DNA from: Burkholderiales bacterium 8X | GTDB taxonomy: Bacteria > Pseudomonadota > Gammaproteobacteria > Burkholderiales > Burkholderiaceae_C | Assembly (NCBI GenBank): GCA_902506565.1 | Contig: LR732703.1 | Span: forward strand, 1,446,525 to 1,510,524 | Length of the DNA: 64,000 nucleotides | Direction: 5' to 3' | In this document: positions 9,598 to 18,009 of the stretch, piece by piece | Layout of the letters: each line of letters opens with the position of its first letter | How positions within the stretch are numbered: the first letter of the stretch is position 1 | Notes under the pieces: generated by a model | Told to the model about the DNA's origin: nothing | Seen by the model: only the letters and a program-made list of their open reading frames with translations | Database searches by the model: none | Position numbers and translations under genes: made by a program

Positions 9598-9919
9598 AAG
9601 TAATCCTTTTGTATTAAAAAGTATTTGGGTTGTTGTCCGACACCGAACTGACTAAATTCCTTCTATGGAGAATTAATTCACTTGCAGCTTTACGTTGCAA
9701 GCTGTAATTGCGAGGGAGGTCGAAAGTGGTACTCGCAGGCCCAATACAACCAATGCATTTGTTGTTTGTTTGCGACCGAGAACAAATGCTCGCAATGCAC
9801 GGAGCGGCATCGTTAAGGTTGCGCAACGTGCGTACTTCCGCACGGAGGCGTGCGAACCCACCAAAACCAGGGCACGCGCCGTCGCGTATGGGATCTACAG
9901 TCCAGCCACCAAGGGAAAC
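9598..9919. promoter_or_regulatory. A+T-rich divergent control region with nested dyads and candidate promoter
   Basis: This 322-bp gap is distinctly richer in A+T than its surroundings. Plus-strand promoter candidate: TTGTTG at 9630-9635, a 17-bp spacer and TAAATT at 9653-9658, which would give a leader of roughly 255 nt for the gene at 9920. Just downstream are two overlapping dyads, CTTGCA-N9-TGCAAG (9681-9701) and CAGCTT-N8-AAGCTG (9685-9704), a possible operator or RNA hairpin. The reading frame of the downstream gene stays open back to a TTG at 9695, so part of the gap might be coding. Confidence 0.45.
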
Positions 9920-10486
9920 ATGAGCACGACAGAAAAGATTCGAATCACCGGCAAGGGGGGAATCGCGTACGTCCTGGGCACACCGATGTGTCTTTATGAC
10001 GGCGACGTCCACATCGGGACGCTCGATCCGGTGCCGGTCAACAAGCTCGGAACCGAAGTGCATGTCGAGCACTTCACGCCGGCAGCCATTCCGGGAGACC
10101 GAAAGGTCGCGCTCAGCAAGCTGGTGCTGGTCGAAATGGTGCTGTACCTGGCCGAGAACTTCGACAGCGTGCAGGCCATCAGCGTGGCGCTGGGCCGTGA
10201 AATCGAAGGCTATGGCGATGCGGTGCGACTCGCGGATGCGCGCTCGATCTTCCTGGAGAACATCGGCGCGTCGCACATCAAGATGACCCCCAAGCCCAAC
10301 GGCGATCACATGGGGCACTTCGTGGTCTCGGGCGTCTGGATCTACAACCCGTCCAACTTCGCGGCGCTGACCGAGGTGGTGCAGGCCGAGCGCGATACCT
10401 ACTTCGGCGCGCAGCGCGCGAACGAAGGCATCCCGAAGCCTTCACGCCTGAACGCGCTGGTCAAGCGCCTGACCGCGCGGAACTGA
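9920..10486 (+). CDS. Hypothetical protein, possible degenerate GNAT fold
   Basis: A 188-residue soluble protein without recognised family. The order of predicted elements (strand VEHFTPAAI, helix LSKLVLVEMVLYLAENF, strand VQAISVALGRE, helix DAVRLADARSIFLENIG, strand SHIKMTP) is like the second half of a GNAT fold, but no clear acyl-CoA loop is visible. The ATG at 9920 is preferred; GGGAAAC just upstream is only a modest ribosome site. An upstream TTG at 9695 in the same frame would add 75 residues of arginine-rich, low-quality sequence. It faces away from the GNAT-like gene at 8785-9597 and ends before a strong double terminator. Confidence 0.5.
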   Translation: MSTTEKIRITGKGGIAYVLGTPMCLYDGDVHIGTLDPVPVNKLGTEVHVEHFTPAAIPGDRKVALSKLVLVEMVLYLAENFDSVQAISVALGREIEGYGDAVRLADARSIFLENIGASHIKMTPKPNGDHMGHFVVSGVWIYNPSNFAALTEVVQAERDTYFGAQRANEGIPKPSRLNALVKRLTARN

Positions 10487-10505
10487 ACACGAGATACTGA
10501 ATGCA

Positions 10506-10570
10506 ACACGCCCGGCTTGCCCGGGCGTGTCTGCGCTTTCTCGAAGCGCCCGGCTTGCCCGGGCGCTTTT
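10506..10570. terminator. Double hairpin, likely bidirectional terminator
   Basis: Two adjacent GC-rich hairpins share the core CCCGG-CTTG-CCGGG. The first (10506-10530) has stem ACACGCCCGG; the second (10544-10567) has stem AAGCGCCCGG and runs into TTTT on the plus strand. They lie between the convergent ends of the gene at 9920-10486 and the MFS gene, so the second should end plus-strand transcription; the A-flanked stems may serve the opposite strand less well. Confidence 0.75.
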
Positions 10571-10573
10571 GCC

Positions 10574-11923
10574 TTAACGACGCGCCGAGCCCGTGCGCAG
10601 CGGCCGGACCTCGGGCGAGGCCTCTTCCGGCTCCGGCGAGCGCCCGATCAGGTAGGCGCAGAAGGCCGACACCACCCCCGCGAAGAGCACGTACATGCAG
10701 ATCTGCCAGGGCTCGCCGCCACCCGACTTGAGCAGCGCGGTCGCGACGATCGGCGTGATGCCCGAGGCGAAGATGCCGGAGAACTGGTAGACGAAGGAGA
10801 TGCCGGTATAGCGCACCTTCGCATCGAAGAGGTCGCAGAAGAGCGCGGCCTCCGGGCCGTAGACCGAGGCGTACAGGATGCCGAACGGAATGATGATCGC
10901 CAGCCAGATCAGGAAGATGTTGCCGCCGCTGTGCGTCATCAGCCAGAAGCCAGGGAACGAGGCCACCGCGGTGATCAGCGATCCCCACATGTAGACCTTG
11001 GTGCGGCCGAGCCGGTCCGACAGGCGCCCGAAGAACGGAATGGTGAAGATCATCACCACCGCGGCCGCCATCACGCCGAGCAGTGCCTCGGTGCGATTGA
11101 TCTTGAGCGTGCTGGTCAGGTAGTTGATCGAGAACACGCCGAAGATGTTGAAGAACACGCCGTCGATGTAGCGCGCGCCCATGCCCTTGAGCACGTTGCC
11201 CGGATAGCGCCGGATCATGTCCATGAACGGAATGCGCAGTTCGGCGTTCTTCGCCTTGACCGCCTCGAACTCCGGCGTTTCCTGCACATGGAGCCGGATG
11301 TACATGCCGACCGCCACCATCACGCCCGACAGCAGGAAGGCGATGCGCCAGCCCCAGGCGAGGAACTGCTCGTCGGTCAGCAGCCACGAGAGCAGGGCCA
11401 CCACGCCCGATGCCAGGCACAAGCCGATCGCAAGCCCGATCTGCGGCAGCGACGCATAGAAGCCGCGCTTTTCCTTGGGTGCGTATTCGTAAGCCATCAA
11501 GACCGCGCCGCCCCATTCGCCGCCGAGCCCGATGCCCTGCGCGATGCGCAGCAGCAAGAGGAGCACCGGCGCCGCGACGCCGATCTGCGCGTAGGTCGGC
11601 ACCAGCCCGATCAGGAAGGTGGCCACGCCCATGATCATCAGCGTGATGATCAGCATGCTCTTGCGGCCGATCTTGTCGCCGAAGTGGCCGAAGATCACGC
11701 CGCCGAGCGGCCGGGTCACGAAGCCGACCGCGAAGGTGCTGTAGGCGAGCAAGGTGGATACCACCGGGTCGCTGCCCGGGAAGTACAGCTTGTTGAACAC
11801 GATGCCGGCCACCACGCCGTACAGGAAGAAGTCGTACCACTCGATGCTCGCGCCAACCAGCGCGGATACCACCACGCGGCGTATCGCCTTTTCGTCGGGT
11901 GCCTTGGTGTCTGTCGCCCTCAT
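10574..11923 (-). CDS. iseU: MFS transporter (metabolite:H+ symporter type), likely isethionate uptake IseU
   Basis: A 449-residue, 12-helix transporter of the MFS metabolite:H+ symporter branch (relatives: ShiA, ProP). Seen: the loop 2-3 motif FGHFGDKIGRKS and GIGLGGEWGGAVLMAYEYAP in helix 4-5, both typical. Its start ATG overlaps the stop of the GMC dehydrogenase gene by four bases (ATGA), so the two are co-translated. Known: in Cupriavidus necator an MFS protein (IseU) and a GMC dehydrogenase (IseJ) act on isethionate beside an IclR-type regulator. Inferred: same role here by gene order; the substrate is not provable from sequence. Confidence 0.68.
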   Translation of the reverse strand: MRATDTKAPDEKAIRRVVVSALVGASIEWYDFFLYGVVAGIVFNKLYFPGSDPVVSTLLAYSTFAVGFVTRPLGGVIFGHFGDKIGRKSMLIITLMIMGVATFLIGLVPTYAQIGVAAPVLLLLLRIAQGIGLGGEWGGAVLMAYEYAPKEKRGFYASLPQIGLAIGLCLASGVVALLSWLLTDEQFLAWGWRIAFLLSGVMVAVGMYIRLHVQETPEFEAVKAKNAELRIPFMDMIRRYPGNVLKGMGARYIDGVFFNIFGVFSINYLTSTLKINRTEALLGVMAAAVVMIFTIPFFGRLSDRLGRTKVYMWGSLITAVASFPGFWLMTHSGGNIFLIWLAIIIPFGILYASVYGPEAALFCDLFDAKVRYTGISFVYQFSGIFASGITPIVATALLKSGGGEPWQICMYVLFAGVVSAFCAYLIGRSPEPEEASPEVRPLRTGSARR

Positions 11924-13614
11924 CTTGATGTCTCCGTTTCAGGTGTCGTTATGAATGCCCTTGTGGGCTGCTGCCGTCGAAATCGCTCGGGTGACCGGGC
12001 CTCCTCGCGGATCATGTCGACCGCCTTCTCGGCCATCGCCACCACCGGTGCATTGGTGTTGCCGGACACGAGGGTCGGCATCGCGGAGCAGTCGATGACG
12101 CGCAGGCCCGAGATGCCGTGGACCCGCAGGCGGGCATCCAGCACGGCGTCGTTTCCGGTGCCCATGCTGCAGGTGCCGCTCGGATGAAAGATGGTGGCGC
12201 CATTGTTGCGGCAGAACTCGAGCAGGTCGGCGTCGCTCTTCACGTCCGGCCCGGGCTTGACCTCGCGCTTGACGTAGGGACGCATGGCCGGCGCATCCGC
12301 GATCGCCCTGGCCGCCTTGACCCCGGCGACCGTGGTCGCCCGGTCGAGCTCGGTCGACAGATAGTTGGGCTGCATCTCCGGCGGCTCGAACGGGTCGGTG
12401 GTGCGGATCCGGACATGCCCGCGCGCCTCAGGGCGCAGCTGGCAAATCGACATCGTGAAGCCCGAATACGGATGCACCTTGCCGCCGGCCATGTCGGCCG
12501 ACAGTGTGGCCACGTGGAACTGGATGTCCGGCGTCTTGGCGACCGGCTGGCCGTGCTCGTCTTTCAGTGCCCGCATGAAGCAGCCGCCCTGGTTGATGCC
12601 GATGGCCAGCGCGCCGGTGCGGTGGAACAGCCATTCGGCGCCGAGCTTGGCCTGGCCGAACCAGGTGTTGAGCTGGTCGTTGGTGGTGATCGGCTTGGTG
12701 CACTCGTAGCCGAGGCGAATCTGCAGGTGGTCCTGCAGGTTCTCGCCGACGCCCGGCAGGTCGTGTACCACCGGAACCCCGCGCGCCTCGAGCAGCGCCC
12801 TCGGCCCGATCCCCGAAAGCTGCAGCAGCTGCGGCGACTGGATCGCACCCGCCGACAGCAGCACCTCGCCGCGGCAGCGCGCCGTCTTCATCTGCCCGCC
12901 CTGGCGATAACGAATCCCCACGGCGCGGCGACCCTCCATGACGATCCCGGCGGCGAACGCTTCGGTTGCGATCCGCAGGTTGCTCCGGGCCTTGACCGCG
13001 CGCGTCAGGTAGGCCTTGGCGGTGCTCACACGAAAGCCCTTGTGCGTATTGAGCTGGAAGTAGCCCGCGCCTTCCTGTTTGGCGCCGTTGAAGTCGTCGG
13101 TGCGCGGGACGCCGATCTGCCCCGCGCCGGCGATGAAGGCCTCGATCAGTTCGTGCTCGGTGCCGATGTCCGACACCTTGAGCGGCCCGTCGCCGCCGTG
13201 CAGCGGGAAGTTGCCGCGCTGGTTGCCTTCGGACCGGATGAAGTAGGGCAGCAGTTCCTCGTAGCTCCAGCCGGTGTTGCCGAGCGCTGCCCAGTGGTCG
13301 TAGTCCTCGCGCTGGCCGCGGATGTAGATGAGGCCGTTGATCGAGCTCGATCCGCCGAGCGTCTTGCCGCGCGGCCAGTAGATGCGGCGGCCGTTCATGT
13401 TCGGATCGGGGTCGGTCTCGAAGCGCCAGTTGTAGACCGGGCTCCACATCGTCTTGCCGTAGCCGATCGGCAAGTGGATCCAGGGCGAGTTGTCGCTCGG
13501 CCCGGCCTCGAGCAGCAGCACGCGGGTGGCCGGGTCCTCGCTCAGGCGGCTGGCCAGCACGCAGCCGGCGGAGCCGGCGCCCACCACGATGTAGTCGAAC
13601 TCTTCTTCAGCCAT
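11920..13614 (-). CDS. iseJ: GMC-family FAD dehydrogenase, likely isethionate dehydrogenase IseJ
   Basis: A 564-residue glucose-methanol-choline oxidoreductase. Seen: N-terminal FAD motif DYIVVGAGSAGCVLASRL, the second GMC signature (GAIQSPQLLQLSGIGP), and C-terminal catalytic region HPSGTCSMG followed by NTNAPVVAMAEKAVDMI. The ATG at 13614 places the FAD motif at residue 6, as normal. Known: IseJ of Cupriavidus necator is a choline-dehydrogenase-like enzyme oxidising isethionate to sulfoacetaldehyde with cytochrome c. Inferred: the same activity, since xsc, an MFS partner and an IclR regulator are all here. A choline or generic alcohol dehydrogenase remains possible. Confidence 0.7.
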   Translation of the reverse strand: MAEEEFDYIVVGAGSAGCVLASRLSEDPATRVLLLEAGPSDNSPWIHLPIGYGKTMWSPVYNWRFETDPDPNMNGRRIYWPRGKTLGGSSSINGLIYIRGQREDYDHWAALGNTGWSYEELLPYFIRSEGNQRGNFPLHGGDGPLKVSDIGTEHELIEAFIAGAGQIGVPRTDDFNGAKQEGAGYFQLNTHKGFRVSTAKAYLTRAVKARSNLRIATEAFAAGIVMEGRRAVGIRYRQGGQMKTARCRGEVLLSAGAIQSPQLLQLSGIGPRALLEARGVPVVHDLPGVGENLQDHLQIRLGYECTKPITTNDQLNTWFGQAKLGAEWLFHRTGALAIGINQGGCFMRALKDEHGQPVAKTPDIQFHVATLSADMAGGKVHPYSGFTMSICQLRPEARGHVRIRTTDPFEPPEMQPNYLSTELDRATTVAGVKAARAIADAPAMRPYVKREVKPGPDVKSDADLLEFCRNNGATIFHPSGTCSMGTGNDAVLDARLRVHGISGLRVIDCSAMPTLVSGNTNAPVVAMAEKAVDMIREEARSPERFRRQQPTRAFITTPETETSR

Positions 13615-13654
13615 CCAATGATCCGTCGGTGAAACAATTGCTTCGGTCTTACCG

Positions 13655-13683
13655 ATCCTAGGACATTGATTTCCGGAACACAA
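13655..13683 (-). promoter_or_regulatory. Candidate sigma-70 promoter of iseJ
   Basis: Read on the minus strand: -35 TTGTGT (13683-13678), 17-bp spacer, -10 TAGGAT (13660-13655). It lies about 40 bp before the iseJ start. The -35 hexamer sits inside the GGAAC-N5-GTTCC palindrome, so a protein on that site would block or directly contact polymerase. Confidence 0.5.
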
Positions 13684-13689
13684 CGTTCC
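13675..13689. promoter_or_regulatory. IclR-type operator palindrome GGAAC-ACAAC-GTTCC
   Basis: A perfect 5+5 inverted repeat with a 5-bp centre lies between iseJ and the divergent IclR gene, 19 bp before the IclR start. An identical arrangement, GGAAC-CATTG-GTTCC, occurs at 26308-26322 before xsc. IclR-family proteins bind short palindromes of this size, so this is the likely binding site of the adjacent regulator. Confidence 0.65.
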
Positions 13690-13708
13690 ACTTTAGAGGT
13701 TTACCCGT

Positions 13709-14476
13709 ATGACGAGTGCCGCCGAAGAGGCCAATTCGAGTTCATCCGCCGAGCGCAGCCTGCGCCTCTTGGCCATGCTCGCGAACGAAGGACGTGCCCT
13801 GTCCCTGGCCGAGCTGGCCGCGCGCCTGTCGCTCCCCAAGGGCACGGCGCACCGGATCTGCAGCCAGCTGCTGGCCGCCGGCTTCCTGGCGCGCGATGTC
13901 GACGAGAAGTCCTTCAGCGTCGGGCCGGCGCTGCGCAAGCTGGCCTTCGACACGCTCAATCACGGCGTGGTGCGAGGGCTGCGACACGAGGTGCTCGCGG
14001 CGCTGGTGGAGCAGGTCGGCGAGACTTGCAACTTCACCACGCTCGACGGCGCCCAGGTGCTGTACCTCGACCGGGTCGAGGCGCAGTGGCCGCTGCGGCT
14101 CACGCTGGACGTCGGCTCGCACGTGCCGCTCCATTGCACCGCGAGCGGCAAGCTGCTGCTGTCGCACCTGCCGCCGGGACAGCGCGACGCCCTCATCGGA
14201 CAGATCGCGTTGACCGGCATGACGCCCAACACCATCACCTCGCGCCAGAAGCTGCTGGCCGAATGCGAGGCGATCCAGAAGCAGGGCTACTCCTGCGACA
14301 ACGAGGAGTTCATCGCCGGGCTGGTCGCGGTCGCGGTACCGGTGCTGGGCTCCCGCGGCGAGGCGCGCGCGGCCATCGCCGTGCATGCGCCGACCGCCCG
14401 CATGTCGCTCAAGGCCGCGATGGCGCGCCGACCGGCGCTGGCCGCCGCGGCCGAGCGGATGCGCGACTTGCTCTGA
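13709..14476 (+). CDS. iseR: IclR-family regulator of the isethionate module
   Basis: A 255-residue IclR protein: winged helix at residues about 12-70 (LSLAELAARLSLPKGTAHRI as recognition part), then the effector-binding IclR domain with HCTASGKLLLSHLPPGQRDAL and a C-terminal NEEFIAGLVAVAVPV segment typical of the family. AGAGG lies about ten bases before the ATG. It is divergent from iseJU across 94 bp that contain one strong palindrome. Known: the Cupriavidus isethionate genes are accompanied by an IclR-type regulator. Inferred: controls iseJU in response to a sulfonate or its product. Confidence 0.7.
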   Translation: MTSAAEEANSSSSAERSLRLLAMLANEGRALSLAELAARLSLPKGTAHRICSQLLAAGFLARDVDEKSFSVGPALRKLAFDTLNHGVVRGLRHEVLAALVEQVGETCNFTTLDGAQVLYLDRVEAQWPLRLTLDVGSHVPLHCTASGKLLLSHLPPGQRDALIGQIALTGMTPNTITSRQKLLAECEAIQKQGYSCDNEEFIAGLVAVAVPVLGSRGEARAAIAVHAPTARMSLKAAMARRPALAAAAERMRDLL

Positions 14477-14537
14477 CAACGTCCCACGGCTGGGCTGCGC
14501 CACAATCCGGCAACTTTTTTCATGGAGTGCCTGGCCG

Positions 14538-15080
14538 ATGTCGACGCCTGCATGGACCCCGCCTCAGATGCCCGCGCCCGAGGGCATCCATCAGCCGCAC
14601 CAGGAGCCCGGCCGCCTGGCGCGCCATGCGAGCCCGGTGTCGCTCCTGGTCCTGACCGCGATCGTCTCGCTCGGTGCGTCGGGGCTGCTCGGCCACCCGA
14701 AGCCGCATCTCACGACGCAGGACGGCGAGGCTCGACTCAGCGTCGAGATGCCGTCCATCATTCGAACCGGCGACTTCTACGAAACCCGTTTCAAGGTGCT
14801 GGCGAAGCAGGACATCGGCGAGCTGCAGATCGAGGTGCCGGCCAGCCTCTGGCGTGAAGTCACGGTCAACTCGATGCTGCCGGCGCCCGAATCCGAAACC
14901 TTCGACGACGGGCGCTTTCGCTTCACCTTCAAGTCGCTCGACGCCGGCAAGGAGTTCGTCTTCAAGGTCGCGTCGCAACTGAATCCGCGCCTGCACGGCA
15001 AGCTGGAAGGCACGGTGCGCGTGCTGGATGGCGAGCGGCTCCTGGTCGAGAGCGATCGTTCGATGCGGGTGCTGCCCTGA
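14538..15080 (+). CDS. Hypothetical single-span membrane protein
   Basis: A 180-residue protein. A proline-rich cytosolic head is followed by one membrane helix (about residues 34-52, SLLVLTAIVSLGASGLLG) and an extracytoplasmic domain of beta-strand character (FRFTFKSLDAGKEFVFKVAS). The ATG at 14538 was chosen since the frame before it lacks sensible protein. Its TGA overlaps the ATG of the DUF421 gene, so the two are coupled and probably work together in the envelope. No family recognised. Confidence 0.6.
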   Translation: MSTPAWTPPQMPAPEGIHQPHQEPGRLARHASPVSLLVLTAIVSLGASGLLGHPKPHLTTQDGEARLSVEMPSIIRTGDFYETRFKVLAKQDIGELQIEVPASLWREVTVNSMLPAPESETFDDGRFRFTFKSLDAGKEFVFKVASQLNPRLHGKLEGTVRVLDGERLLVESDRSMRVLP

Positions 15081-15565
15081 TGGAAATCGTTCTTCGCGCC
15101 ACGGCCATGTTCGCCGTCATCTACCTCCTGGTTCGCCTGCTGGGCAAGCGGGAGCTGGGGCAGATGACGCCCTTCGAGTTCATCGTGATGGTCGTGATCG
15201 GCGACCTGATCCAGCAAGGCATCACGCAGAACGACTTCAGCATGGTCGGCGCCACGCTGGCGATCAGCACCTTCGCCTTCTGGGGCCTGGTGCTGAGCTG
15301 GCTGTCGTACCTGTCGCCACGCGCAGCGCGGGTGCTCGAAGGTGAGCCGCGGGTCATCATCCGGCACGGCGAGCTGCTCGGAGACAACACCCGGCGCGAC
15401 CGCCTGACCCGCGGCGAGATCGAAGCCGAGATGCGGCTGGCCGGCATCGCGTCGATGAGCGAGGTGGCCTGGGCGGTGCTGGAGACCAACGGCAAGATCA
15501 GCTTCATCAAGCGCGATTCGAACGCCGAGCCGTCGCGCCAGACGGACGAACACGCGACGGGTTGA
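15080..15565 (+). CDS. DUF421/YetF-type membrane protein
   Basis: A 161-residue protein with three N-terminal membrane helices (AMFAVIYLLVRLLGKRELGQM begins the conserved DUF421 pattern, with LGKRELGQMTPFEFIVMV diagnostic) and a small cytosolic C-terminal domain (GEPRVIIRHGELLGDN; GEIEAEMRLAGI). The family occurs widely; its role is unknown, with links to spore and envelope stress in Bacillus. It overlaps the preceding membrane-protein gene by one base and converges on the TauE gene 27 bp away. It has no obvious tie to sulfonate use. Confidence 0.78.
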   Translation: MEIVLRATAMFAVIYLLVRLLGKRELGQMTPFEFIVMVVIGDLIQQGITQNDFSMVGATLAISTFAFWGLVLSWLSYLSPRAARVLEGEPRVIIRHGELLGDNTRRDRLTRGEIEAEMRLAGIASMSEVAWAVLETNGKISFIKRDSNAEPSRQTDEHATG

Positions 15566-15592
15566 GCGTCGGCGCTTCGGCGCTCGGGCGGC

Positions 15593-16381
15593 TTATCTCA
15601 GGAGCGAGAAGAGCGAACGTGCCACCGCCACCGCGGCCAAGGCGATCAGCAGGTTCAGAACGTGACGCCGGAACTGCTCGGGCGACACGTTCGCGAACGA
15701 GCGCTGGCCGTACCAGATGCCCGCAAGCATCGCGGGTGCCAGCCACAGCGCCCATTTCAGGGTCTCGGCGCCGAGCAGGCTGCCCGAGGCCTGGCTCGCC
15801 GAAGGGATCAAGGCGGCACTTGCCAGGCACACCAGGTCGCTGAAGAGCAGCAGCGCGATCAGGGTTGCACGCAACGCGGCCGGCGGCATCTTCGAGGTGC
15901 TGAGCAGGACCGCGAGGGCGATGCCTCCGATCGCCGCCACGCCGTTGATGAAGCCGGACATCAGGCCGGCACCCAGCCTTGCGGCGCGGGTCGGCTCCAG
16001 CGCCGCCTGCCAGCCGCTCCGCAGCGCCAGCGCGGCTGCCAGCAGCAGGGCGCCGATCAGGAGCCGCAACGGCGTTTCCGGCAGCCAGGCGAGCAAGGCC
16101 ACGCCGAGCGGAATGCAGATCAGGTTGCCGAGCATCAGCCAGCCGATCCAGCGCAGGTCGACGTCCTTGGCGATGCCGCGCAGCTGGCTCACGCTGGCCA
16201 GCACCTCCAGCATGAAGATGGCTGGCACCACCCGAGCCGGCGAGACCACCAGCGACATGCCGGCCACGGTGATCGCCGAAAAGCCGAAGCCCGCGAAGCC
16301 GCGCACGATGCCGGCCGCGAACACCACGCACAGGCTGAAGGCGAGCAAGGCGGCGGAAAGCGGCGGGGTCAGCAGGTCCAT
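15593..16381 (-). CDS. TauE/SafE-family exporter, candidate sulfite exporter
   Basis: A 262-residue membrane protein with about eight helices and the family hallmarks GIVRGFAGFGFSAITVAG near the N-terminus and GAGLMSGFINGVAAIGGIAL in the middle. The ATG at 16381 gives the normal family length. It lies 64 bases after the CoA-ligase gene as the last gene of the minus-strand operon. Known: TauE/SafE proteins are proposed sulfite or sulfoacetate exporters in sulfonate gene clusters. Inferred: it disposes of sulfite made by Xsc; the family also contains exporters of other anions. Confidence 0.72.
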   Translation of the reverse strand: MDLLTPPLSAALLAFSLCVVFAAGIVRGFAGFGFSAITVAGMSLVVSPARVVPAIFMLEVLASVSQLRGIAKDVDLRWIGWLMLGNLICIPLGVALLAWLPETPLRLLIGALLLAAALALRSGWQAALEPTRAARLGAGLMSGFINGVAAIGGIALAVLLSTSKMPPAALRATLIALLLFSDLVCLASAALIPSASQASGSLLGAETLKWALWLAPAMLAGIWYGQRSFANVSPEQFRRHVLNLLIALAAVAVARSLFSLLR

Positions 16382-16445
16382 GCCGCCTTCCGGGACGCAC
16401 GTGCCGCGCCCTGCGCGCCGCTCGCGCCGTTCGCACCCCTCGCGC

Positions 16446-17993
16446 TCATTCGAAAAGCGGCGCCAGCTTGAGTCGCTGCACCTTGCCCGACGGTCCGCGC
16501 GGCAGGTCCGTGACGAACCGATAACGCCCCGGCGACTTGTAGCGGCCGAGCGCCTGCTGCGCAAAATCGCGCAGCTCGTCTTCGCCGCAGGCCATGCCGT
16601 CTCGCAGCACCACGCACACGCCGATCTCCTGGCCGTAGTGGCGGTCGGGTATGCCGACCGCCGCGGCTTCGAGCACGGCCGGATGCTGCATCAAGGCCTC
16701 GTCGATCTCGCGCGGCGCGATGTTCTCGCCGCCTTTGATGATCAGTTCCTTGATGCGGCCGGTGACGAAGAAGAAGCCGTCCGCATCGCGATGGCCGAGG
16801 TCGCCGGTTCGCAGCCAGCCGTCGGCAGTAAAGCTCGCCCGGGTCGCTTCCTCGTTCTTGTAGTAGCCGCGCATCACGTTCGGGCCGCGGATCGCCAGCT
16901 CGCCGGTGGTGCCGTCCGCGACCGGACCCAGCGACGCGTCGAGCACGCAAGCCTCGCAGCCCGAAGCCCGGCCGACCGAGCCCAGCTTGCGCAGGGCCGC
17001 CTCCAGCGGGTTCGAGAACGAAGGCGCCGCGGTCTCGGTGAGGCCCATGGTCTCGACGATGCCGATGCCGAACTTCTGCTCGAAGGCGCGGTGATGCTCC
17101 GGCGGCAGCGCGGCCGAGGCCGAGCGGCAGAAGCGGATGCGCGAGGTCTGCCCTGCGGGTGGCACCGCGCCTTCTAGCAGGTACGAGATCATGGTGGGCA
17201 CCAGGTTGATCCAGCTGCAGCCGGCGAGCGCCGCCTGTTCCCAGAACCTGCCCGCCGAGAACTTCGGCGGCATCGCCAGGCTGCCGCCCTCGGCCATCGG
17301 TGCCAGCATGGTCACCGTGAACGCGTTGATGTGATAAAGCGGCAGCACGGCCAGCACCCGATCCGCCGGGCCGAGCGCATGCTCGGCGCTGATCGCCAGC
17401 GCGTTGGCGGCCAGGTTGCGCTGCGTGAGCATCACGCCCTTGGGAACCCCGGTGGTGCCGGAGGTGTACATCAGGAGCGCGACCGCGTCCGGGCGTGGCG
17501 CGGGCGTGTCGCCCATCGAATTCGCCTGCGTGTCGGCCGCACCTTCGCCGGGCATCGCCGCGCCATCCGGGTCGACCACCAGCAGCGAAACCTGCCGGTC
17601 CAGCGATGCGAGCTGCTCGCGCACGCGGGCTTCCCATTCGGGCGCGACGCAGACCACCCGGCAATCGGAATGATCGAGCACGTAACGCATCTGGTCCGGC
17701 TGCGACAACAGGTTGACCGGGTTGACGCAGAGGCCGCCGTGCATCGCGCCGAGCAGCACGCGCAGGGTCTGCAAGCCGTTCGGCATGACGACCGAAACCG
17801 TGTCCCCCGGGCCGGCACCGTGCGCCTGCAGAACGTCCGCGACGCGGCGGCAGCCACGCGCCAGCTCGCGGTACGAAAGCCGTGCATCGGCGCCGCCGGG
17901 GTTGTCGACCGCGAGCGCGTAGAGGTGGTCCGCACGCCGCTCTGCTTGCGCCTCGATCAGCTCGCGGACGGTGGCTGGCGCTGCTTCGCTCAT
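16446..17993 (-). CDS. sauT: AMP-forming acyl-CoA ligase, likely sulfoacetate-CoA ligase SauT
   Basis: A 515-residue ANL-superfamily ligase. Seen: A3 P-loop YTSGTTGVPKGV, A5 TMGLTETAAP, A7 GWLRTGDLG, A8 GRIKELIIKGGENIAPREI and the A10 lysine in GPSGKVQRLKL. The ATG at 17993 is preferred over a GTG nine codons upstream that would overlap sauS. It follows the acylating aldehyde dehydrogenase by 16 bases. Known: in Cupriavidus necator, SauT activates sulfoacetate and SauS reduces sulfoacetyl-CoA to sulfoacetaldehyde. Inferred: the same pair here. The acid specificity is not visible in the sequence. Confidence 0.65.
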   Translation of the reverse strand: MSEAAPATVRELIEAQAERRADHLYALAVDNPGGADARLSYRELARGCRRVADVLQAHGAGPGDTVSVVMPNGLQTLRVLLGAMHGGLCVNPVNLLSQPDQMRYVLDHSDCRVVCVAPEWEARVREQLASLDRQVSLLVVDPDGAAMPGEGAADTQANSMGDTPAPRPDAVALLMYTSGTTGVPKGVMLTQRNLAANALAISAEHALGPADRVLAVLPLYHINAFTVTMLAPMAEGGSLAMPPKFSAGRFWEQAALAGCSWINLVPTMISYLLEGAVPPAGQTSRIRFCRSASAALPPEHHRAFEQKFGIGIVETMGLTETAAPSFSNPLEAALRKLGSVGRASGCEACVLDASLGPVADGTTGELAIRGPNVMRGYYKNEEATRASFTADGWLRTGDLGHRDADGFFFVTGRIKELIIKGGENIAPREIDEALMQHPAVLEAAAVGIPDRHYGQEIGVCVVLRDGMACGEDELRDFAQQALGRYKSPGRYRFVTDLPRGPSGKVQRLKLAPLFE

Positions 17994-18009
17994 GGCTGCC
18001 CCGGCCGTT

